NCBI GenBank assembly: GCA_030525945.1
Contig: JAUNDT010000003.1
Span: 101,319-165,318, forward strand
Length of the DNA stretch: 64,000 bases
Reading direction: 5' to 3'
Origin: Coriobacteriaceae bacterium
GTDB lineage: Bacteria; Actinomycetota; Coriobacteriia; Coriobacteriales; Coriobacteriaceae
Positions 33,812 through 44,206 of this stretch are shown here, one piece after another. Under the pieces are notes generated by a model. It saw only the letters and a list, made by a program, of their open reading frames with translations. It had not been told where the DNA came from and did not search any database. The translations under genes were made by a program, and so were the position numbers. How positions within the stretch are numbered: the first letter of the stretch is position 1; the number at the start of each line of letters is the position of its first letter.

Positions 33812-34033
33812 TTACGCCTCTTCGACGGAGAGCGCGCGGAACTTCTCGCCGGCGGCCTCTACCGCTTCGGCGAGCTGCTGGGGCGTGACGCTGGCGTCGC
33901 ACTCCACCGTGGCGGTCTGCGTCTCGTGATCTGCCTCGGCGTCCGTCACGCCCAGGACTCGGAGCAGCGCCGTTTCGACCTTGGCGTCGCAGTGGCCGCA
34001 GGACAGGCCCTCGGTTTTGATGATGTAGTTCAT
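33812..34033 (-). CDS. copZ: CopZ-like copper chaperone (HMA domain)
   Basis: A 73-residue HMA-domain protein. MNYIIKTEGLSCGHCDAKVE holds the metal motif CGHC at residues 12-15, with Gly-His between the cysteines. It is predicted to carry Cu(I) to CopA, whose gene lies 33 bases upstream in the same direction. GTAAGGAG lies before the ATG. The C-terminal half (beta-alpha-beta) is complete and the length is normal. Confidence 0.9.
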   Translation of the reverse strand: MNYIIKTEGLSCGHCDAKVETALLRVLGVTDAEADHETQTATVECDASVTPQQLAEAVEAAGEKFRALSVEEA

Positions 34034-34066
34034 GGGATTCTCCTTACGTTTACGGCTTTTACCAGG

Positions 34067-36400
34067 TTACCTTGACGGCTTGAACCCCCGCAACCTGAGG
34101 GCGTTCGAGACCACGCAGACGCTCGACAGGCTCATGGCGGCGGCGCCGAACATCGGCGAGAGCTGCCAGCCCAAAAGTGGGTAGAACACGCCGGCGGCGA
34201 GCGGGATTCCCAGGGCATTGTAGAAGAGCGCCCAGAACAAGTCCTGCTTGATATTGCGGATCACGGAGCGCGAAAGCTCGATGGCGCGGGCGACGTCGAG
34301 CAGGTCGCTGTGCATGAGGACCACGTCGGCGCCCTCCTTGGCAACGTCCGCTCCGGCTCCAATTGCCAGCCCCACATCCGCTCGGGCGAGGGCGGGGGAG
34401 TCGTTGATGCCGTCGCCCACCATCGCCACGCAGTTGCCGGCGGCCTGCAGCTCACGAACGTGGCGCTCCTTTTCCGCGGGAAGCACGTTTGCGATGACGG
34501 TGTCGACGCCCACTGCCTCGGCGATGGCGCGTGCGGTGAGCTCGTTGTCTCCGGTGAGCATGACCGTGCGAACGCCGATGTCTTTGAGCGCCTGAATGGC
34601 GGGCGCACTCGTCTGCTTGACCTCGTCCGCCACGGCGATGGTGCCCATGAGCTCGCCGTTCTTGGCAAAGAAGAGCGGCGTTTTGCCCGCGTTCGCATAT
34701 GCGGCAAGCTGCGCTCGGTCGACCTCGATGCCGAGTTCGCCCATGAGGGCGGCGTTTCCCGCGGCAATGCGATTGGCCCCCTCGCGTGCCGTGACCCCGC
34801 GGCCGGGGACGGCTTGGAAGTCCTCCACGGTGCGCGCGACGATCCCGCGCTCGTCCGCGCAGGCCATGATCGCCTCGGCGAGCGGGTGCTCGCTCATGCG
34901 CTCGAGCGCTGCCGCGAGCTTGAGCAGTGCCTTGTCGCTCATGGCAGCACGCCCGTCCACGCGCGTGGCGGGCAGGATATCGGTCACCGTGGGCGCGCCC
35001 TTGGTGATGGTCCCGGTTTTGTCGAGCATCACGGTGTCGACGCCGCGCAGGGTTTCGAGCGCCTCAGCGCTTTTAAAGAGAATGCCCATTTCGGCGCCTT
35101 TACCGGTGCCCACCATGATCGCCACGGGTGTGGCCAGACCGAGCGCGCACGGGCAGCTGACCACGACGACGGCCACGCCCGCTGTGAGGGCCTCGTGCAC
35201 GTTGTCGGTGAAGGCGATCCAGACGGCAAACGTGATCGCGGCGATGGCGAGCACCGCGGGCACGAAGATGGCGGCGACTTTGTCCGCCATGCGGGCGATG
35301 GGCGGTTTGGTGGCGTTCGCGTCCTCCACGAGGCGGATGATCTGGGCGAGGCTCGTGTCCGCCCCTACGCGTGTGGCGCGGAAGGTGAACGCGCCCGTGC
35401 GGTTGATGGTCGCGGCGCATACGGTGCTGCCTGCGGTCTTCTCAACGGGGATGGACTCGCCGGTGAGGGCGCTCTCGTCAACCGAGGAGGCGCCCTCAAG
35501 TACGATGCCGTCGACGGGGATCGCCTCGCCTGGGCGCACGCGGATAACGCTGCCGAGCTGGATATCCTCGACGCTCACCGTGTGCTCGGCACCTTCGGCA
35601 TCGACGACGCGGGCGGTCTTCGGCGCGAGGTCGATGAGCGCCTCGATGGCGCTTCCGGTTTTGGACTTGGCGCGCGTTTCGAGATATTTGCCCACAGTGA
35701 CCAGGGTGAGGATGGTTCCCGCGCCCTCGAGGTACAGGCTGTCCATGGCGATGGCGTGGGCGCCCGCGACGTCGCCCGTGGAGATGGCCGCGGCCACGCG
35801 GTAGATTCCGTAGATGGACCAGGCGATGCTCGCGGTGGCGCCGACGGCGATGAGCGCGTCCATGGTGGGCGCGCCGTGGGCGAGAGACGCAAAGCCGTTC
35901 TTAAAGTAGCTGTCGTTGACGTGGAGGATGGGCGCGAGTAGCAGCAGCTCGGTGAGGGCGAGGTTCAAGATGTTGCGGTGATCGGCGAAAAACGCGGGGA
36001 GCGGCCAGCCGAGCATGTGGCCCATGCCCAGGTAAAAGAGCGGGATGAGAAACACCACCGAGACGATCAGCCGGCCTTTCATGGCATGCGCGGCCGCCTC
36101 GAGCTTTTTGGTGGGAGAGGCGAACGAGCCGCCGGAAGTCGCGCTCCCGCTGGCGGAAGGGGTCGCTGCGGCGCCCGCGCTCGATCCGCCCGCCGGAGCC
36201 GCGGTGTATCCGGCTCGGTCAACGGCACTCGCGATGTCATCTGCGCTCAAGGCGTGCTCGTCGAACGTCACGCGCATGCTGCCCGCGAGCAGGTTCACCG
36301 TCACATCGCTCACGCCCTCGAGCTTACGCACGGCCTTTTCCACATGCGCTTGGCACGCCGCGCACGTCATACCCCCAACATCGAAGGTTCGCTGTGCCAT
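34067..36400 (-). CDS. copA: Copper-exporting P1B-type ATPase
   Basis: A 777-residue Cu(I) pump. An N-terminal HMA domain with CAAC at residues 13-16 is followed by a Ser/Gly/Ala linker. Then come the membrane helices, TGES, the copper site CPC near residue 417, DKTGT near 458, the SEHP dipeptide, and [10 protein letters not shown]. Family C-terminal residues ([16 protein letters not shown] with M-SS) are typical of CopA and complete the copper path. AAAGGTGG precedes the ATG. It is the first gene of the copA-copZ unit. No CopY or CsoR gene is adjacent, so its copper-responsive control must come from elsewhere. Confidence 0.96.
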   Translation of the reverse strand: MAQRTFDVGGMTCAACQAHVEKAVRKLEGVSDVTVNLLAGSMRVTFDEHALSADDIASAVDRAGYTAAPAGGSSAGAAATPSASGSATSGGSFASPTKKLEAAAHAMKGRLIVSVVFLIPLFYLGMGHMLGWPLPAFFADHRNILNLALTELLLLAPILHVNDSYFKNGFASLAHGAPTMDALIAVGATASIAWSIYGIYRVAAAISTGDVAGAHAIAMDSLYLEGAGTILTLVTVGKYLETRAKSKTGSAIEALIDLAPKTARVVDAEGAEHTVSVEDIQLGSVIRVRPGEAIPVDGIVLEGASSVDESALTGESIPVEKTAGSTVCAATINRTGAFTFRATRVGADTSLAQIIRLVEDANATKPPIARMADKVAAIFVPAVLAIAAITFAVWIAFTDNVHEALTAGVAVVVVSCPCALGLATPVAIMVGTGKGAEMGILFKSAEALETLRGVDTVMLDKTGTITKGAPTVTDILPATRVDGRAAMSDKALLKLAAALERMSEHPLAEAIMACADERGIVARTVEDFQAVPGRGVTAREGANRIAAGNAALMGELGIEVDRAQLAAYANAGKTPLFFAKNGELMGTIAVADEVKQTSAPAIQALKDIGVRTVMLTGDNELTARAIAEAVGVDTVIANVLPAEKERHVRELQAAGNCVAMVGDGINDSPALARADVGLAIGAGADVAKEGADVVLMHSDLLDVARAIELSRSVIRNIKQDLFWALFYNALGIPLAAGVFYPLLGWQLSPMFGAAAMSLSSVCVVSNALRLRGFKPSR

Positions 36401-36437
36401 AAAGCCACCTTTCTCATGTCATTTCTGCACCCATGGT

Positions 36438-36486
36438 ACCCAAAATGCGTCATTTAGGGTCTGACCCTCAATGACGCATTTTGGGT
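36438..36486. repeat. AATGCGTCATTTAGGGTC palindrome, copy 1
   Basis: ACCCAAAATGCGTCATTTAG followed by GGT and the complement forms a 49-base near-perfect palindrome with a CT centre and one mismatch. The same palindrome is at 48929-48967. It lies between the copA start and the helicase gene (310-bp gap). It can form a hairpin on either strand. Confidence 0.85.
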
Positions 36487-36710
36487 GGGTGGGAGACATC
36501 CGTAGCTTTTGTGAGCGCTGGCGCATCGCCCCTATACTTAACCGCTGTGGAATCTGCTCTACGCATGCCGTTCGCATCCCGCCGGGGACGCATGCGCTCC
36601 ACCGCGCGGACCGGCCCGCGCCTTTTTCATATCGATAACCCAAGCGCGGACGGTTTGGCGAGCGTGCCCTGGCGGCGCGTCGCGGCTGTTTCGCGCGGAA
36701 ACGGATTACC

Positions 36711-38516
36711 TTGACTTCTACAAATACAAACGAAACCGCATCCGTTACCTTTGCCGACCTCGGTCTTTCCGAGGATGTGCTCGCGGCCGTGCGCGACATG
36801 GGCTACACCGAGCCCACGCCCGTTCAGGCGGCGTCGATCCCGCATGCGCTCGATGGCGAGGACGTGCTTGCAGCGGCTCAGACCGGCACGGGCAAGACGG
36901 CGGCGTTTTTGCTCCCGACGATGAACAATCTGCCCCATGTCCCGCGCTCGCGTGGCCGTAAGGGCGACGCCGCCCAGGGCCCGCTCATGCTCGTGGTCAC
37001 CCCCACGCGCGAGCTTGCCCAGCAGATCGAGGCCGTGTGCACGGCGGTTGCCAAGCGCACCGGTCACAGGAGCGTCACCGTGGTGGGCGGCGTGAGCTAC
37101 AACCCGCAAAAGGAGAAGCTCCGTCGCGGCTGCGACATCCTCATCGCCACCCCGGGCCGCCTGGAGGACCTCATCAACCAGGAGGCATGCAGGCTGGACC
37201 AGGTGCAGGTGCTCTTGCTCGACGAGGCGGACCGCATGCTCGATATGGGCTTTTTGCCCGCCGTCCGCCGCATCGTGAGCCAGACGCGCGACGACCGTCA
37301 GACGCTGCTGTTCTCCGCCACGCTCGACGAGGGCCAGGTGGGCTCCATCACCGACCTCGTGCGCGATCCCGCCCGCGTTGAGATCGCCCCGGTTACCTCG
37401 ACCGCCGACACGGTTGAGCAGTTCGTGTGCCCCGTTTCGCCTGAGGCGAAAAACGCCCTGCTCATCGATGTGCTCAAGCGCGAGGGCGCCCATCGCTCCA
37501 TCGTGTTTTGCCGTACCAAGCACCGCGCCGACGCCTGCAGCCGCCGCTTGGCCCGCGCGGGCATCACCTGCGCCGCGATCCACGGCGACCGCAGCCAGGC
37601 CCAGCGCGAGCGTGCGCTCAAGGCCTTCCGCGCGGGGTCGTGCGACGTGCTGGTGGCAACCGACGTGCTCGCGCGCGGCATCGACATCTCCGACGTGCGC
37701 TACGTGGTGAACTTCGACGTCCCCGGCGATCCGGTCGACTATATCCACCGCATCGGCCGTACGGGTCGCGCGGGCGAGGAGGGCTGGTCCGTGACGTTCG
37801 TGACGGACGAGGACATCGCCGAGTTCTTCGACATCGAAGCCCTTATGGGCAAGACCGCGGATCTCTTTGACGTTGAGGGCCTCGATCTGGGCGCCCATGC
37901 ACCCGAGATCGACCCCGAGCGCATTCCCGCCAAGGCGCCTGCGGGTAAGAAGGAGAAGAAGCGCCGTCGTAAGGCGACCGCGCGTAAAAAGGAGAGGGTG
38001 GCGCGGGGTGACGCGCCCAAGCAGGGGGCCACGGGCGATGCCGTGCACGCCGAGCCCGCAACGCCTAAGCCCTCACGTCGCAAGCGCGGCGGCAAGACTC
38101 GCGTGCATGGTGACGAGGGCGCCGATTTCGAGCTGCTCAGCGCCCGTGAGGCGCGCGGGGGCCGTGCGACTGCCGAGAAGGCCGAGGACCGTGCGGGCCG
38201 CTCCCGCAGGCGTTCGGAGCGCTCGGCGGGCGAGCGCGACGGCCGTGGTCGTTCCGACTCCCGTGGTCGTGGGGAGGCTCGTTCTTCCTCGAAGAAGTCC
38301 GGACGCGCGGGCCTGGTAAACGGTCGCAAGGCCGATGGCGAGCGCACGTCGCGCGAGGGCCGCGATGCGTGGCGCAATTACGACGAGGTTTCCGAGCGTC
38401 GCGGTCGTGGGCGTGCGGCTCGCACCAAGCAGATGACGGTGGGTCGCGGCTCGGCGCAAAAGAGCCAGGCTTCCCGCTCGAGCCGTCGCCCCGGCGATCA
38501 CGGCGGTCGTCGATAG
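36711..38516 (+). CDS. DEAD-box ATP-dependent RNA helicase
   Basis: A 601-residue RNA helicase. Motifs in order: AAQTGTGKT (I), TPTRELAQQ (Ia), ATPGR (Ib), DEAD as LLDEADRMLDMGF (II), FSATL (III), RGIDISDV (V) and HRIGRTGRAGE (VI). After about residue 400 the protein becomes a basic, low-complexity tail rich in Arg, Gly, Ser and Lys, typical of RNA-binding extensions in CsdA/RhlE-like helicases. The start codon is TTG with GGAAACGGA upstream. Probable roles are ribosome assembly or RNA turnover. It appears monocistronic. Confidence 0.94.
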   Translation: MTSTNTNETASVTFADLGLSEDVLAAVRDMGYTEPTPVQAASIPHALDGEDVLAAAQTGTGKTAAFLLPTMNNLPHVPRSRGRKGDAAQGPLMLVVTPTRELAQQIEAVCTAVAKRTGHRSVTVVGGVSYNPQKEKLRRGCDILIATPGRLEDLINQEACRLDQVQVLLLDEADRMLDMGFLPAVRRIVSQTRDDRQTLLFSATLDEGQVGSITDLVRDPARVEIAPVTSTADTVEQFVCPVSPEAKNALLIDVLKREGAHRSIVFCRTKHRADACSRRLARAGITCAAIHGDRSQAQRERALKAFRAGSCDVLVATDVLARGIDISDVRYVVNFDVPGDPVDYIHRIGRTGRAGEEGWSVTFVTDEDIAEFFDIEALMGKTADLFDVEGLDLGAHAPEIDPERIPAKAPAGKKEKKRRRKATARKKERVARGDAPKQGATGDAVHAEPATPKPSRRKRGGKTRVHGDEGADFELLSAREARGGRATAEKAEDRAGRSRRRSERSAGERDGRGRSDSRGRGEARSSSKKSGRAGLVNGRKADGERTSREGRDAWRNYDEVSERRGRGRAARTKQMTVGRGSAQKSQASRSSRRPGDHGGRR

Positions 38517-38553
38517 GCATCGCTTAAACCATAGGGTCTAGCAGGCCTTATTT

Positions 38554-38585
38554 GCGCCCCATGGCACGGCTGTGCTGTGGGGCGC
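38554..38585 (+). terminator. Hairpin after the helicase gene
   Basis: GCGCCCCA pairs with TGGGGCGC around an inner GCAC/GTGC stem. There is no T-tract. A second hairpin, GGCTCG/CGAGCC near 38641-38668, follows. The rest of this 329-bp gap shows no other feature. Confidence 0.45.
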
Positions 38586-38845
38586 CTGCATGTCTTCACG
38601 ATTTCTTCAAATATGACTATGCGGGTTTGATGGAGAGGACGGCTCGACAGGCGTTGTAGGCCCGAGCCGCCGACCGCGCGACCAGCGCGCTGACAGAAGA
38701 CACGCAAACACTGCGGGACATTTGGACAGAAAGTGCCTGATAGATGCACAGATGGCGTTGGTGTAAGTTCGCCATGAGCCCTTGTTTTTGCCGGTCTGGG
38801 CGTAGGGTTTTTCTCGTGGGGTGTCACGCGAGAGAAAGGCCCGAT

Positions 38846-39526
38846 ATGGATGTGGATTTGGAAGAGCTCGAGTGCGATATCGCCGCGATGGCGGCGTATT
38901 GGGGAGAGCGGACGACCTGCTGGCGCGCGAGTGCCGCCGATGAGTTCGAGGCGTTTGTGCAACCGTTGGCCATGCGGGAGGCCGATCCGGACTTCGACAT
39001 CATTCAAATGATCAACATGTGCTTTACCGAATGGGTTTTGTTCGAGCGGCCGCTGCATGACGGGCGAACGCCGCTGCAGCTCTATATTGGCCGGGCGCCC
39101 AATTGCATCGGGTCCGAGGCGGTGGAACGCCTGCGGCAGGTCGAACGCACGCAATTCTTCTCTCGTTTCGCCATTTTGGACAAGGATTCGGGCGCCGGGG
39201 TCGCGTTGCTGAGGGACATGAGGGACGACCGCGTGTACGACGTGCACGACCCGGTTTTGTGCGAGGGTCGACGCTGGCGCGACGGGACGATTGCCGAGCG
39301 CATCGCCTGCGTTGACGGCCTATGGCAGGTTGTCGGGCAGGCGCGCCTGTACGACCGTGCGCTTCCCAAGTACACGGAAGAGGACGGCCCAGGCGAGCTG
39401 CATGAGGAGGACGTGGGCGTGCCCGAGATCGCCCATGCCGGCTTTTTCCTGCGGTTCCTTCGTGATGTGTTGGGAGCGGAGGGGCGCTATACCCCCTCGC
39501 TTCGCGCTGTGGCGTTTCAGCCGTAG
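38846..39526 (+). CDS. Uncharacterised protein
   Basis: A 226-residue acidic soluble protein that I do not recognise. MDVDLEELECDIAAMAAYWG starts it, and INMCFTEWVLFERPL and TPLQLYIG lie near residues 60-80. The middle is charged with predicted mixed helix and strand (DDRVYDVHDPVLCEG). The length and codon use fit a real gene, and GAGAAAGG lies eight bases before the ATG. There is no signal peptide or membrane segment. The TEWVLFE-type block is reminiscent of proteins carrying SEC-C-like modules, but no such Cys motif is present. A longer in-frame start at 38744 lacks a ribosome site. Confidence 0.6.
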   Translation: MDVDLEELECDIAAMAAYWGERTTCWRASAADEFEAFVQPLAMREADPDFDIIQMINMCFTEWVLFERPLHDGRTPLQLYIGRAPNCIGSEAVERLRQVERTQFFSRFAILDKDSGAGVALLRDMRDDRVYDVHDPVLCEGRRWRDGTIAERIACVDGLWQVVGQARLYDRALPKYTEEDGPGELHEEDVGVPEIAHAGFFLRFLRDVLGAEGRYTPSLRAVAFQP

Positions 39527-39552
39527 CGGCTTTGCCGTGCAGGCGTCGCCGG

Positions 39553-39586
39553 GGTGCGCGGGTGAGTACGGTGCGCGGGTGCACGC
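39553..39586 (+). repeat. Two-copy 17-bp tandem repeat
   Basis: GGTGCGCGGGTGAGTAC and GGTGCGCGGGTGCACGC lie head to tail just after the uncharacterised gene. The remaining 220 bases before the DegV gene show a possible -10 TATATC and nothing else. Confidence 0.6.
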
Positions 39587-39805
39587 CGTTCAGGTGAGTG
39601 CGGATGGGAGCGAGCGGGCGGGACGCCGGGGCAGGTGAAGTGCGAATAACGGGAGGCTCGTTCTGCTTCGAGGCTCTTCAGCCGCCATGTTTATGGAGTC
39701 AACAAGCTGTTTTGATGGGTTGCGTGCGGGAACGCGCCAGAATGTGCTGCGAAATGATACGGTTCTGCGGACTTTGTCTTATATCGCGTTGTTTGGAGTT
39801 GGAGC

Positions 39806-40669
39806 ATGCCCGTCCGCATCATCACAGATTCTGGTTCCGAGTTCAAAAGCTCCGATCATCCTTCACTCGAAGTACTGCCGCTCGTGGTCACGTTTGGCGA
39901 GGATACCTTCTATGAGGGCGTCGACCTTTCGTATGAGCGCTTTTACGAGATGCTCGTGGAGCGCAGCGAGCACCCCACAACCGGCCAGGTGACCCCGTTC
40001 GTGTTCTCCCAGGCGCTCGACCGTGCGCGCGAGGCGGGCGACGACGTCGTGATCATCACGATGTCGAGCGGGCTTTCGGGCACCTATCAAAGCGCCTGCA
40101 TCGCCGCCGAGGGCGCGCGTGCGGCGGGTTCGAACACGGTTCGCGTGGTCGACAGCCTAAATATGACGCTTGGCGAACGCATCGTGGTTCAGTACGCGCT
40201 GCAGCTGGTGGATGCCGGCAAGAACGCCGATGAGATTGCCGACGAGCTCGATCGCGTAACGGGGCGTGTCCATATCTTCGGCCTCATCGACACGCTCGAG
40301 TACCTCAAACGCGGCGGACGCATCTCCGCGGCCGCGGGCGCCGTCGGTGAGCTGTTGTCCATCAAGCCGGTCATCACCGTCACGAACGGCGAGGTGGTCG
40401 TGCTGGGTAAGGCGCGCGGCGCGAAGAACGGGCGCGGCTTGCTGCATCGCGAGATCGAGAAGGCCGGCGGCATCGATTACGACATGCCCGCGGCTCTGGG
40501 ATATTCCGGCAATACGGACAAGCTGCTGCGCAAGTACCTGAACGATTACCGCGATCTGTGGGAGTCGAGCGTGGATGAGGATGAGCTGCCCATCTCTCAG
40601 GTGGGCGCGGCCATCGGCGTCCATGTGGGGCCGGGCGGCATCGCCGTCGCGTTCTTCGGCGTCGCGTAA
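39806..40669 (+). CDS. DegV family fatty-acid-binding protein (first copy)
   Basis: A 287-residue DegV/FakB-type protein. [13 protein letters not shown] is the N-terminal family block. TTGQVTPFVFSQAL is the second and [15 protein letters not shown] the third; the last contributes fatty-acid carboxylate contacts in Fak[26 protein letters not shown] is fully typical. In Gram-positive bacteria FakB proteins present fatty acids to the kinase FakA. No fakA gene is nearby. The next gene is a paralog. The short GGAGTTGGAGC precedes the ATG. Confidence 0.95.
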   Translation: MPVRIITDSGSEFKSSDHPSLEVLPLVVTFGEDTFYEGVDLSYERFYEMLVERSEHPTTGQVTPFVFSQALDRAREAGDDVVIITMSSGLSGTYQSACIAAEGARAAGSNTVRVVDSLNMTLGERIVVQYALQLVDAGKNADEIADELDRVTGRVHIFGLIDTLEYLKRGGRISAAAGAVGELLSIKPVITVTNGEVVVLGKARGAKNGRGLLHREIEKAGGIDYDMPAALGYSGNTDKLLRKYLNDYRDLWESSVDEDELPISQVGAAIGVHVGPGGIAVAFFGVA

Positions 40670-40691
40670 GTACGCTCGAACGTTCCTGCAC

Positions 40692-40733
40692 GCGCCCGCA
40701 CCAGGCTGTCGAAAGCTCAGCTGGTGCGGGCGC
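40692..40733 (+). terminator. Perfect 13-bp hairpin between the DegV genes
   Basis: GCGCCCGCACCAG pairs with CTGGTGCGGGCGC around a 16-base loop. There is no T-tract. It separates the two paralogs, which probably have separate promoters, since a leader of about 100 bases follows. Confidence 0.55.
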
Positions 40734-40838
40734 TGCTCATAGAAGGCGACCGCACGCCATGTGACAAAACGGTGATGAACCGATTTAGGAGTACACTTCC
40801 TATCAATCTGTTCATTATCTATCCGTAAGGGAGTTCTC

Positions 40839-41696
40839 ATGGCGGTTCGCATTATCACGGATTCCGGTTCAGATTGCCTGCAGGGCGATCACGCTCGGCT
40901 GGACGTCCTGCCCCTGTCCATCGGATTTGGCACGACGGTCTATCAGGCCGATGTCGATTTGTCGCGCGAGCGCTTCTATGAGCTGCTCATCGAGGGCGAG
41001 GATTTCCCCACCACCGGCCAGGTGAACCCGTACGCCTTCTCGCAGGCCATCGCACGCGCCCAGGAGGCGGGGGAGGACGTGGTGATCATTGCCCTGTCCA
41101 GCAAGCTCTCCGGAACGTATCAAAGCGCATGCTCGGCAGCAGCTGAGGCAAGCGATGCGACCGAGGTCCACGTGGTCGACTCCAAGAGCGTGACACTGGG
41201 TCAAAACATCCTGGTTCAATACGCCCTTCGCCTCGTCGACGAGGGTAAGTCGGCCGCTCAGATCGCCGCGGCCGTCGAGGCCGCAGTCGACCGCATCTGC
41301 GTGATCGGCTTGCTCGACACGCTCGAGTACCTCAAGCGCGGCGGGCGCATCTCCGCGGCGGCGGGCGCGGTCGGCGAGCTTTTGTCCATCAAGCCGGTCA
41401 TCACGCTGGCGGATGGCGAGGTCGCCGTGTTGGGTAAGGCGCGAGGCTCCAAGAACGGCCGCAATCTGCTGTATCGCGAGATGGAGGCTGCGGGCGGCGT
41501 CGACTTTTCCATGCCGTTCATGCTGGGGTACTCCGGCCTTTCGGACAAGCTGCTGCGCAAGTACATCGCCGATAGCTCCTCGGTGTGGCGGGGTCATGTT
41601 ACCGAGGATGAGCTGCCTGTCACCCTCGTGGGCGCGACCATCGGCACGCATGTGGGTCCCGGCGCCATCGCGCTCGCGTTCTTCAAGCAGGCGTAA
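40839..41696 (+). CDS. DegV family fatty-acid-binding protein (second copy)
   Basis: A 285-residue paralog of the preceding gene, sharing all blocks: [39 protein letters not shown] and [20 protein letters not shown]. It differs mainly in the segment that lines the lipid pocket (residues 85-200). Different pocket residues suggest that the two copies bind different fatty acids. AAGGGAG precedes the ATG. It likely arose by tandem duplication, and both copies appear intact. Confidence 0.95.
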   Translation: MAVRIITDSGSDCLQGDHARLDVLPLSIGFGTTVYQADVDLSRERFYELLIEGEDFPTTGQVNPYAFSQAIARAQEAGEDVVIIALSSKLSGTYQSACSAAAEASDATEVHVVDSKSVTLGQNILVQYALRLVDEGKSAAQIAAAVEAAVDRICVIGLLDTLEYLKRGGRISAAAGAVGELLSIKPVITLADGEVAVLGKARGSKNGRNLLYREMEAAGGVDFSMPFMLGYSGLSDKLLRKYIADSSSVWRGHVTEDELPVTLVGATIGTHVGPGAIALAFFKQA

Positions 41697-41758
41697 TCGG
41701 GCCGTGTGCCGGTGCTAGAATGAAGGCGTCCGTGCATGTAGGCTACAAGGAGGATCAC

Positions 41759-43450
41759 ATGTCGGTATCTGCTCCCATTGACGCAACGGCGACTCCCGCG
41801 TGGGAGGCGCTCCAGGCGCACTACGACAAGCTGCAGGCCGAGGGCATCAGCTTGAAGGATTGGTTCGCCGCCGACCCCGAGCGCGTGAGCAAGCTCACGT
41901 TCACGGCGGGCGATTTGCACTTCGACCTGTCCAAGAACCTGATTACCGACGAGACGATCAAACTCCTCGCCGACCTCGGCCGCGCATGCGGCGTTGAGGA
42001 GCGCCGCGACGCCATGTTCTCCGGCGTGCACATCAACACGACCGAGGATCGCGCTGTGCTCCATACCGCGCTTCGCCGTCCGGCTGAGCAGAAGGGCCAG
42101 CTTATCGTCGACGGTCAGGACGTCGTAGCCGATGTGCATGAGGTGCTGGACCGCATGTACGCCTTCGCCGAGCGCGTGCGTTCCGGCGAGTGGACCGGCG
42201 TTACCGGCAAGAAGATCGAGCATCTGGTGTCCATCGGCATCGGCGGCTCCGACCTCGGTCCCGTCATGGCCTACGAGGCTCTGCGCCCCTACGCCGACGC
42301 CGGCATCGACTGCCGCTACATCTCCAACATCGACCCCAACGACATGGCCGAGAAGGTCCGTGGCCTCGACCCCGAGACCACGCTCGTGATCATCGTCTCC
42401 AAGACGTTCACCACGCTGGAGACCCTCACCAACGCGCGCGAGGTCAAGGCCTGGATGCTCGAGCAGCTGCGCGCCGCCGGCGCCATCGACGGCACGCCCG
42501 AGCAGGACGCCGAGGCCATTGCCAAGCACTTCGTTGCGGTGTCCACCGCGCTCGATCTCGTCGCCGACTTCGGCATCGACCCCGAGAACGCCTTCGGCTT
42601 CTGGAACTGGGTTGGCGGCCGTTACTCCGTTGACTCCGCCGTGGGTTTGTCGCTCATCATCGTGCTTGGCCCCGAGCGCTTCCAGCAGTTCCTCGCCGGC
42701 TTCCGCGCCATCGACGAGTACTTCGTGAACACGCCGCTCGACCAGAACGTCGTGGCGCTCATGGGCCTCATGAACGTGTGGTACGTGAACTTCTTCGGCG
42801 CCGACACGCATGCCGTGCTGCCCTACACCCAGTACCTGCACCGCTTCCCGGCCTACCTCCAGCAGCTCACCATGGAGTCCAACGGCAAGCAGGTTCGTTG
42901 GGACGGCAGCGCTGTGACCTGCCATACCGGCGAGGTCTTCTGGGGCGAGCCCGGCACTAACGGCCAGCACGCCTTCTACCAGCTCATCCACCAGGGCAAC
43001 GTGATGGTCCCCGCCGACTTCATCGCGTTCGCCAACACGCACAACCCCTTCGTCGACAACGGCCAGGACGTGCATGAGCTGTTCTTGGGCAACTTCCTCG
43101 CCCAGACCAAGGCGCTTGCGTTCGGCAAGACGGCCGACGAGGTCCGCGCCGAGGGCACGCCGGAGGAGATCGTCCCCGCCCGCGTGTTTACCGGCAACCG
43201 CCCGACCACCTCGATCTTCGGCGACACGCTGACCCCGTTCGCGCTCGGCGAGCTCATTGCCCTCTACGAGCACATCACCTTCGTCCAGGGCACGGTGTGG
43301 GGTATCGACTCCTACGACCAGTGGGGCGTTGAGCTCGGCAAGCAGCTCGCCAAGCAGATCACCCCGGCGTTCCACGACGACGAGGCGCTGGCGGCTCAGG
43401 ATGCCTCCACGCGCGCGCTCATCGAGTACTACCGCGCCACGCGCAAGTAA
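41759..43450 (+). CDS. pgi: Glucose-6-phosphate isomerase
   Basis: A 563-residue PGI converting glucose-6-phosphate to fructose-6-phosphate. [20 protein letters not shown] is the phosphosugar-binding signature. [22 protein letters not shown] (PGI signature 2 region) and TYP-like [15 protein letters not shown] follow, as in bacterial PGI. The C-terminal block [20 protein letters not shown] with Lys in ELGKQL completes the site. The start at 41759 has a perfect AAGGAGG; an ATG at 41720 does not. A bidirectional terminator follows 30 bases on. Confidence 0.97.
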   Translation: MSVSAPIDATATPAWEALQAHYDKLQAEGISLKDWFAADPERVSKLTFTAGDLHFDLSKNLITDETIKLLADLGRACGVEERRDAMFSGVHINTTEDRAVLHTALRRPAEQKGQLIVDGQDVVADVHEVLDRMYAFAERVRSGEWTGVTGKKIEHLVSIGIGGSDLGPVMAYEALRPYADAGIDCRYISNIDPNDMAEKVRGLDPETTLVIIVSKTFTTLETLTNAREVKAWMLEQLRAAGAIDGTPEQDAEAIAKHFVAVSTALDLVADFGIDPENAFGFWNWVGGRYSVDSAVGLSLIIVLGPERFQQFLAGFRAIDEYFVNTPLDQNVVALMGLMNVWYVNFFGADTHAVLPYTQYLHRFPAYLQQLTMESNGKQVRWDGSAVTCHTGEVFWGEPGTNGQHAFYQLIHQGNVMVPADFIAFANTHNPFVDNGQDVHELFLGNFLAQTKALAFGKTADEVRAEGTPEEIVPARVFTGNRPTTSIFGDTLTPFALGELIALYEHITFVQGTVWGIDSYDQWGVELGKQLAKQITPAFHDDEALAAQDASTRALIEYYRATRK

Positions 43451-43480
43451 CGCACCTCGGCGCATCACTCGTGTTTGACA

Positions 43481-43519
43481 AAAAGGCGGAGGCCCGTTCA
43501 ATCGGACCTCCGCCTTTTG
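43481..43519. terminator. Bidirectional terminator between pgi and the phosphate operon
   Basis: AAAAGGCGGAGG-CC pairs with GG-CCTCCGCCTTTT. The A-run on one side and T-run on the other let it act for pgi on the + strand and the DUF47 gene on the minus strand. Confidence 0.85.
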
Positions 43520-43564
43520 CGTGCGAGGCAGTCGAGCGCCCCGCGCCTAAGGGGCTGTACGCCC

Positions 43565-44188
43565 TTAGCTGTTCTTCATCACGATAGACTCAACCGTGTC
43601 GGCCACGAACTCGCAGGAATCGGCGCAGTACTCGAGGAAGGTGTACACGTCGCGCCAGGAAATCACGGTGAGCGGGTCGAAGTCGCCCGTGTGCAGCTCG
43701 CGCATGGCGGCGATGTAGATGTCGTCGCACTCGCTCTCGATGGTGTTCACGGTGACCACGTGCTCGCGCAGGCTCTTGGAGCGCTTGAACTGCGGCAGCT
43801 CGAGTACCAGGTCGTGCATCTGCTCGGTGGCGCGCATGACCTTGGCCGAGATCTCGAGTGCATCGGGGCGCATCTCCTGGATATTGGTGAAGTAGATGCG
43901 GTGCAAAACGCCCTCGATGCGGTCGATCACCACGTCGAGGCTGTTGCTCAGCGTGGCGATGTCCTCGCGCTCGATGGGGGTGATGAATGCGGTCACCAGG
44001 GCGTCGTTCACCTTGTGGACGATCTCGTCGGCCTCCTGCTCGATCTCGTGCATCTCAGCGACCGCCTGCTCGATGTTGGCGGGGTCGAAGTTGCGCATGA
44101 TCTCGTCGAGCTTCTGGGCTGCCTTGCAGGCGAGTTCCGCAGCGCTCGCGAAGCTGTCAAAGTAGAAGGCGTCGTTTTTCTTGGCCAT
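43565..44188 (-). CDS. DUF47 (PhoU-like) Pit accessory protein
   Basis: A 207-residue helical protein of the DUF47 family, which pairs with Pit phosphate transporters. MAKKNDAFYFDSFASAAELA is the family N-terminus. The E-x-x-x-D metal-site-like motifs appear in MHEIEQEADEIVHKVN and VNTIESECDDIY, and FITPIEREDIATLSNSLDVV is highly typical. It lies 18 bases downstream of the pit gene. It is thought to adjust the transporter. GAAAGGACC lies before the ATG. Confidence 0.94.
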   Translation of the reverse strand: MAKKNDAFYFDSFASAAELACKAAQKLDEIMRNFDPANIEQAVAEMHEIEQEADEIVHKVNDALVTAFITPIEREDIATLSNSLDVVIDRIEGVLHRIYFTNIQEMRPDALEISAKVMRATEQMHDLVLELPQFKRSKSLREHVVTVNTIESECDDIYIAAMRELHTGDFDPLTVISWRDVYTFLEYCADSCEFVADTVESIVMKNS

Positions 44189-44206
44189 AATCCGGTCCTT
44201 TCAAAG

